5,422 nt of DNA, from the NCBI GenBank assembly GCA_030043395.1, contig JASHXW010000264.1:1-5422 (forward strand). The letters run 5' to 3'. How positions within the stretch are numbered: position 1 is the stretch's first letter; each line of letters begins with the position of its first letter. Positions 4,356 to 5,422 of this stretch are shown here, piece by piece. Below the pieces are notes generated by a model. That model was not told where the DNA came from, did no database searches, and saw only the letters and a list, made by a program, of their open reading frames with translations. Position numbers and translations under genes: made by a program. The stretch is from Streptosporangiaceae bacterium. GTDB lineage: Bacteria > Actinomycetota > Actinomycetes > Streptosporangiales > Streptosporangiaceae.

Positions 4356-5071
4356 GAGGCCGCTCGCTGCCACGGCTGGCGTGCGGCGAGCGCCCGCGCG
4401 ACGTCGGCGAGCTGATGCGCGCGGTGCAGTTGCGAGGCCACGTCCTGGCCAGTAGCCCGGTGCGCGAGCGGCACCTGCACTTCCACGACGCGCATGCCCT
4501 GGCGGAGCAGGTCGATGGTCAGCCCGGTTTCGGCGCCCCAGCCCGGCGCGAGCGGCCGCGCAGCTTCGAAAGCCGCCCTGGTCAGGCAGCGCTGGCCGTT
4601 GAGCGGCTCGGCAGGCCGCCAGCCGGTCAGCCGCTCGATTCCGGCACCGGAGAGCCCGATGACGATGCCGTGGCCGCCGAGCCTGACGCGGCTGGCGAAC
4701 ACGGCGATGGCCATGTCGGCTTGACCGGCCCGGACGGGCTCGGCTAGCGGCCCGGCGTGTTCGGCGGTGTCGGCGAGGTCAGCGTCAAGGAAGAGCAGGT
4801 GCCGCGGGCCGTTGCCTTCCCTCGTCTCGATCGCCCGTACGGCTTCCGCCCCGGTCTCCAGGGCTGCAGCCTTCCCGCGATTGCGGGCGTGCCTGACGAC
4901 GATCGCTCCCTCTGCCGCCGCCACGCACCCGGTTCCGTCGTTTGAGCCGTCGTCCACCACGACGACCATTTCCACGCCAGGTATCCGGCCAGCGCCCCGC
5001 ACGGTGGCGGCTATCCGGTCGTACTCGTTCCTGGCTGGGATGACGACGGCCAGGTCGCCGGGCGGCGACAT
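4352..5071 (-). CDS. Family 2 glycosyltransferase, soluble
   Basis: 239-residue GT-A fold glycosyltransferase that should transfer a sugar from a nucleotide donor. Motifs in order are VVIPARNE (9-16), the donor-binding VDDGSNDGT (39-47), RNRGKAAALETG (63-74), the metal-binding DxD in FLDADLAD (94-101), GQRCLTR (159-165) and the acceptor-side WGAETGLTIDLL (178-189), whose Glu181 could be the catalytic base. There is no signal peptide and no clear membrane segment; 132-146 (GGHGIVIGLSGAGIE) is hydrophobic but too short and glycine-rich. So it is cytoplasmic or peripherally bound. The donor and acceptor cannot be read from the sequence. The ATG at 5071 is preceded by AGGA with an 8-base spacer, but also by TAGGAT exactly 7 bases upstream, so a leaderless start is equally possible. 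The stop codon is shared with the start of pheA (GTGA). The functional link with phenylalanine synthesis is not obvious. Confidence 0.9.
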   Translation of the reverse strand: MSPPGDLAVVIPARNEYDRIAATVRGAGRIPGVEMVVVVDDGSNDGTGCVAAAEGAIVVRHARNRGKAAALETGAEAVRAIETREGNGPRHLLFLDADLADTAEHAGPLAEPVRAGQADMAIAVFASRVRLGGHGIVIGLSGAGIERLTGWRPAEPLNGQRCLTRAAFEAARPLAPGWGAETGLTIDLLRQGMRVVEVQVPLAHRATGQDVASQLHRAHQLADVARALAARQPWQRAAS

Positions 5072-5078
5072 GGATGTG

Positions 5079-5084
5079 ATCCTA
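5079..5084 (-). promoter_or_regulatory. Candidate -10 of the glycosyltransferase-pheA pair
   Basis: TAGGAT on the minus strand fits TAnnnT and ends 7 bases before the ATG at 5071, the leaderless spacing also seen before the antitoxin gene. The same bases include AGGA, which could instead act as a Shine-Dalgarno for a longer transcript from the STAS gene. No good -35 is visible. The two readings cannot be separated from sequence. Confidence 0.35.
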
Positions 5085-5121
5085 GACCGAACCCCCGGCT
5101 GCCCTGGCTACCTAGGGGGAG

Positions 5122-5422
5122 CTAGCTGGTGACCGCCTGCGGCGGATTCTCGATCACGGTGAAGACCGCTTCGAGCCCGGTCACCTGCAAGATCTTGCGC
5201 ACGGCCGGCCGGGGTGCCGCCAGCTCCAGGTCGCCGCCGGCCTCGCGGGCCTGGCGATGCGCAGCGAGCAGCACGTTGACGCCGGTGGAGTCACAGAAGT
5301 CGACACCGGACAGGTCGACGATCAGCCGCACCGGGCCGCCAGCGGTGAGCACGCCGGTTAGCTCGCGCTGGAGCCGGGGGACGGTGTACAAGTCGATCTC
5401 GCCCTGGACCGACATGACGACG
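5122..5422 (-). CDS. STAS-domain anti-sigma factor antagonist, 5' end outside the window
   Basis: About 100 residues of a small single-domain STAS protein of the SpoIIAA/RsbV type. In partner switching the unphosphorylated form binds an anti-sigma kinase and frees a sigma factor; phosphorylation on a conserved serine switches it off. Visible are the opening strand SVQGEIDLYTVPRL, the phosphorylation loop VDLSGVDFCDSTGVNVLL with Ser43 (counted from the Met at 5415) in DSTG, and the closing ELAAPRPAVRKILQVTGLEAVFTV, all in normal order. The Met at 5415 is unlikely to be the true start: the frame stays open to the edge with two valines before it, matching the first beta strand of the domain, so the gene begins beyond the window. 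The stop TAG at 5122 lies in an AGCTAGCT palindrome. It is 50 bp upstream of the glycosyltransferase on the same strand. The partner kinase and sigma factor are not in the window. Confidence 0.92.
   Translation of the reverse strand, partial: VVMSVQGEIDLYTVPRLQRELTGVLTAGGPVRLIVDLSGVDFCDSTGVNVLLAAHRQAREAGGDLELAAPRPAVRKILQVTGLEAVFTVIENPPQAVTS

Noticed and set aside
5092..5119. CCCCC/GGGGG inverted repeat between the STAS gene and the glycosyltransferase as a terminator
   Set aside because: Only 5 bp of pairing around an 18-base loop, with no U run; too weak to call.

Overview
This is a short stretch of chromosome from a high-GC Gram-positive bacterium of the Actinomycetota. The base composition is strongly GC-rich, with G/C-ending codons. 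The window carries a bacterial proteasome activator (Bpa), which occurs in actinobacteria that have a 20S proteasome, and a monofunctional prephenate dehydratase with an actinobacterial-type C-terminal tail. Genus cannot be read from the window; a soil actinomycete of the Streptosporangiales/Streptomyces type is a reasonable guess. Coding density is high, no stretch over 300 bases lacks a gene, and no insertion sequence, CRISPR array or prophage is visible.

Layout. Positions 2-90 (minus) hold a complete class II tRNA-Ser(UGA). Positions 100-196 are a spacer with a four-copy 13-bp tandem repeat and two hairpins, lying between the tRNA and the end of the next gene. Positions 197-1723 (minus) form one tight unit read right to left: a ribbon-helix-helix antitoxin, a MazF/PemK-type toxin overlapping it by 4 bp, and a stand-alone LigD-type polymerase/primase domain starting 9 bp after the toxin stop codon. 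Positions 1724-1777 are a divergent, locally AT-rich control region with two abutting inverted repeats. Positions 1778-3347 (plus) hold a PIG3/Qor-type NAD(P)H:quinone oxidoreductase followed 52 bp later by bpa. Positions 3381-5422 (minus), convergent with bpa, hold a STAS-domain anti-sigma-factor antagonist (cut by the right edge), a family 2 glycosyltransferase and prephenate dehydratase. The last two overlap at a GTGA junction.

How the genes relate. Most of the window is housekeeping or stress-related: phenylalanine biosynthesis (pheA), regulated proteolysis (bpa), quinone/redox metabolism (qor), sigma-factor partner switching (STAS) and translation (tRNA). The unusual part is the antitoxin-toxin-LigD polymerase unit. 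A DNA end-joining/repair polymerase appears to be transcribed, and probably translationally coupled, with a toxin-antitoxin pair; the toxin stop codon lies inside the polymerase gene's Shine-Dalgarno sequence. No Ku or ATP-dependent ligase gene is in the window. This unit and its palindromic control region are the best candidates for something under-described. Whether the arrangement is functional or incidental cannot be decided from this window alone.
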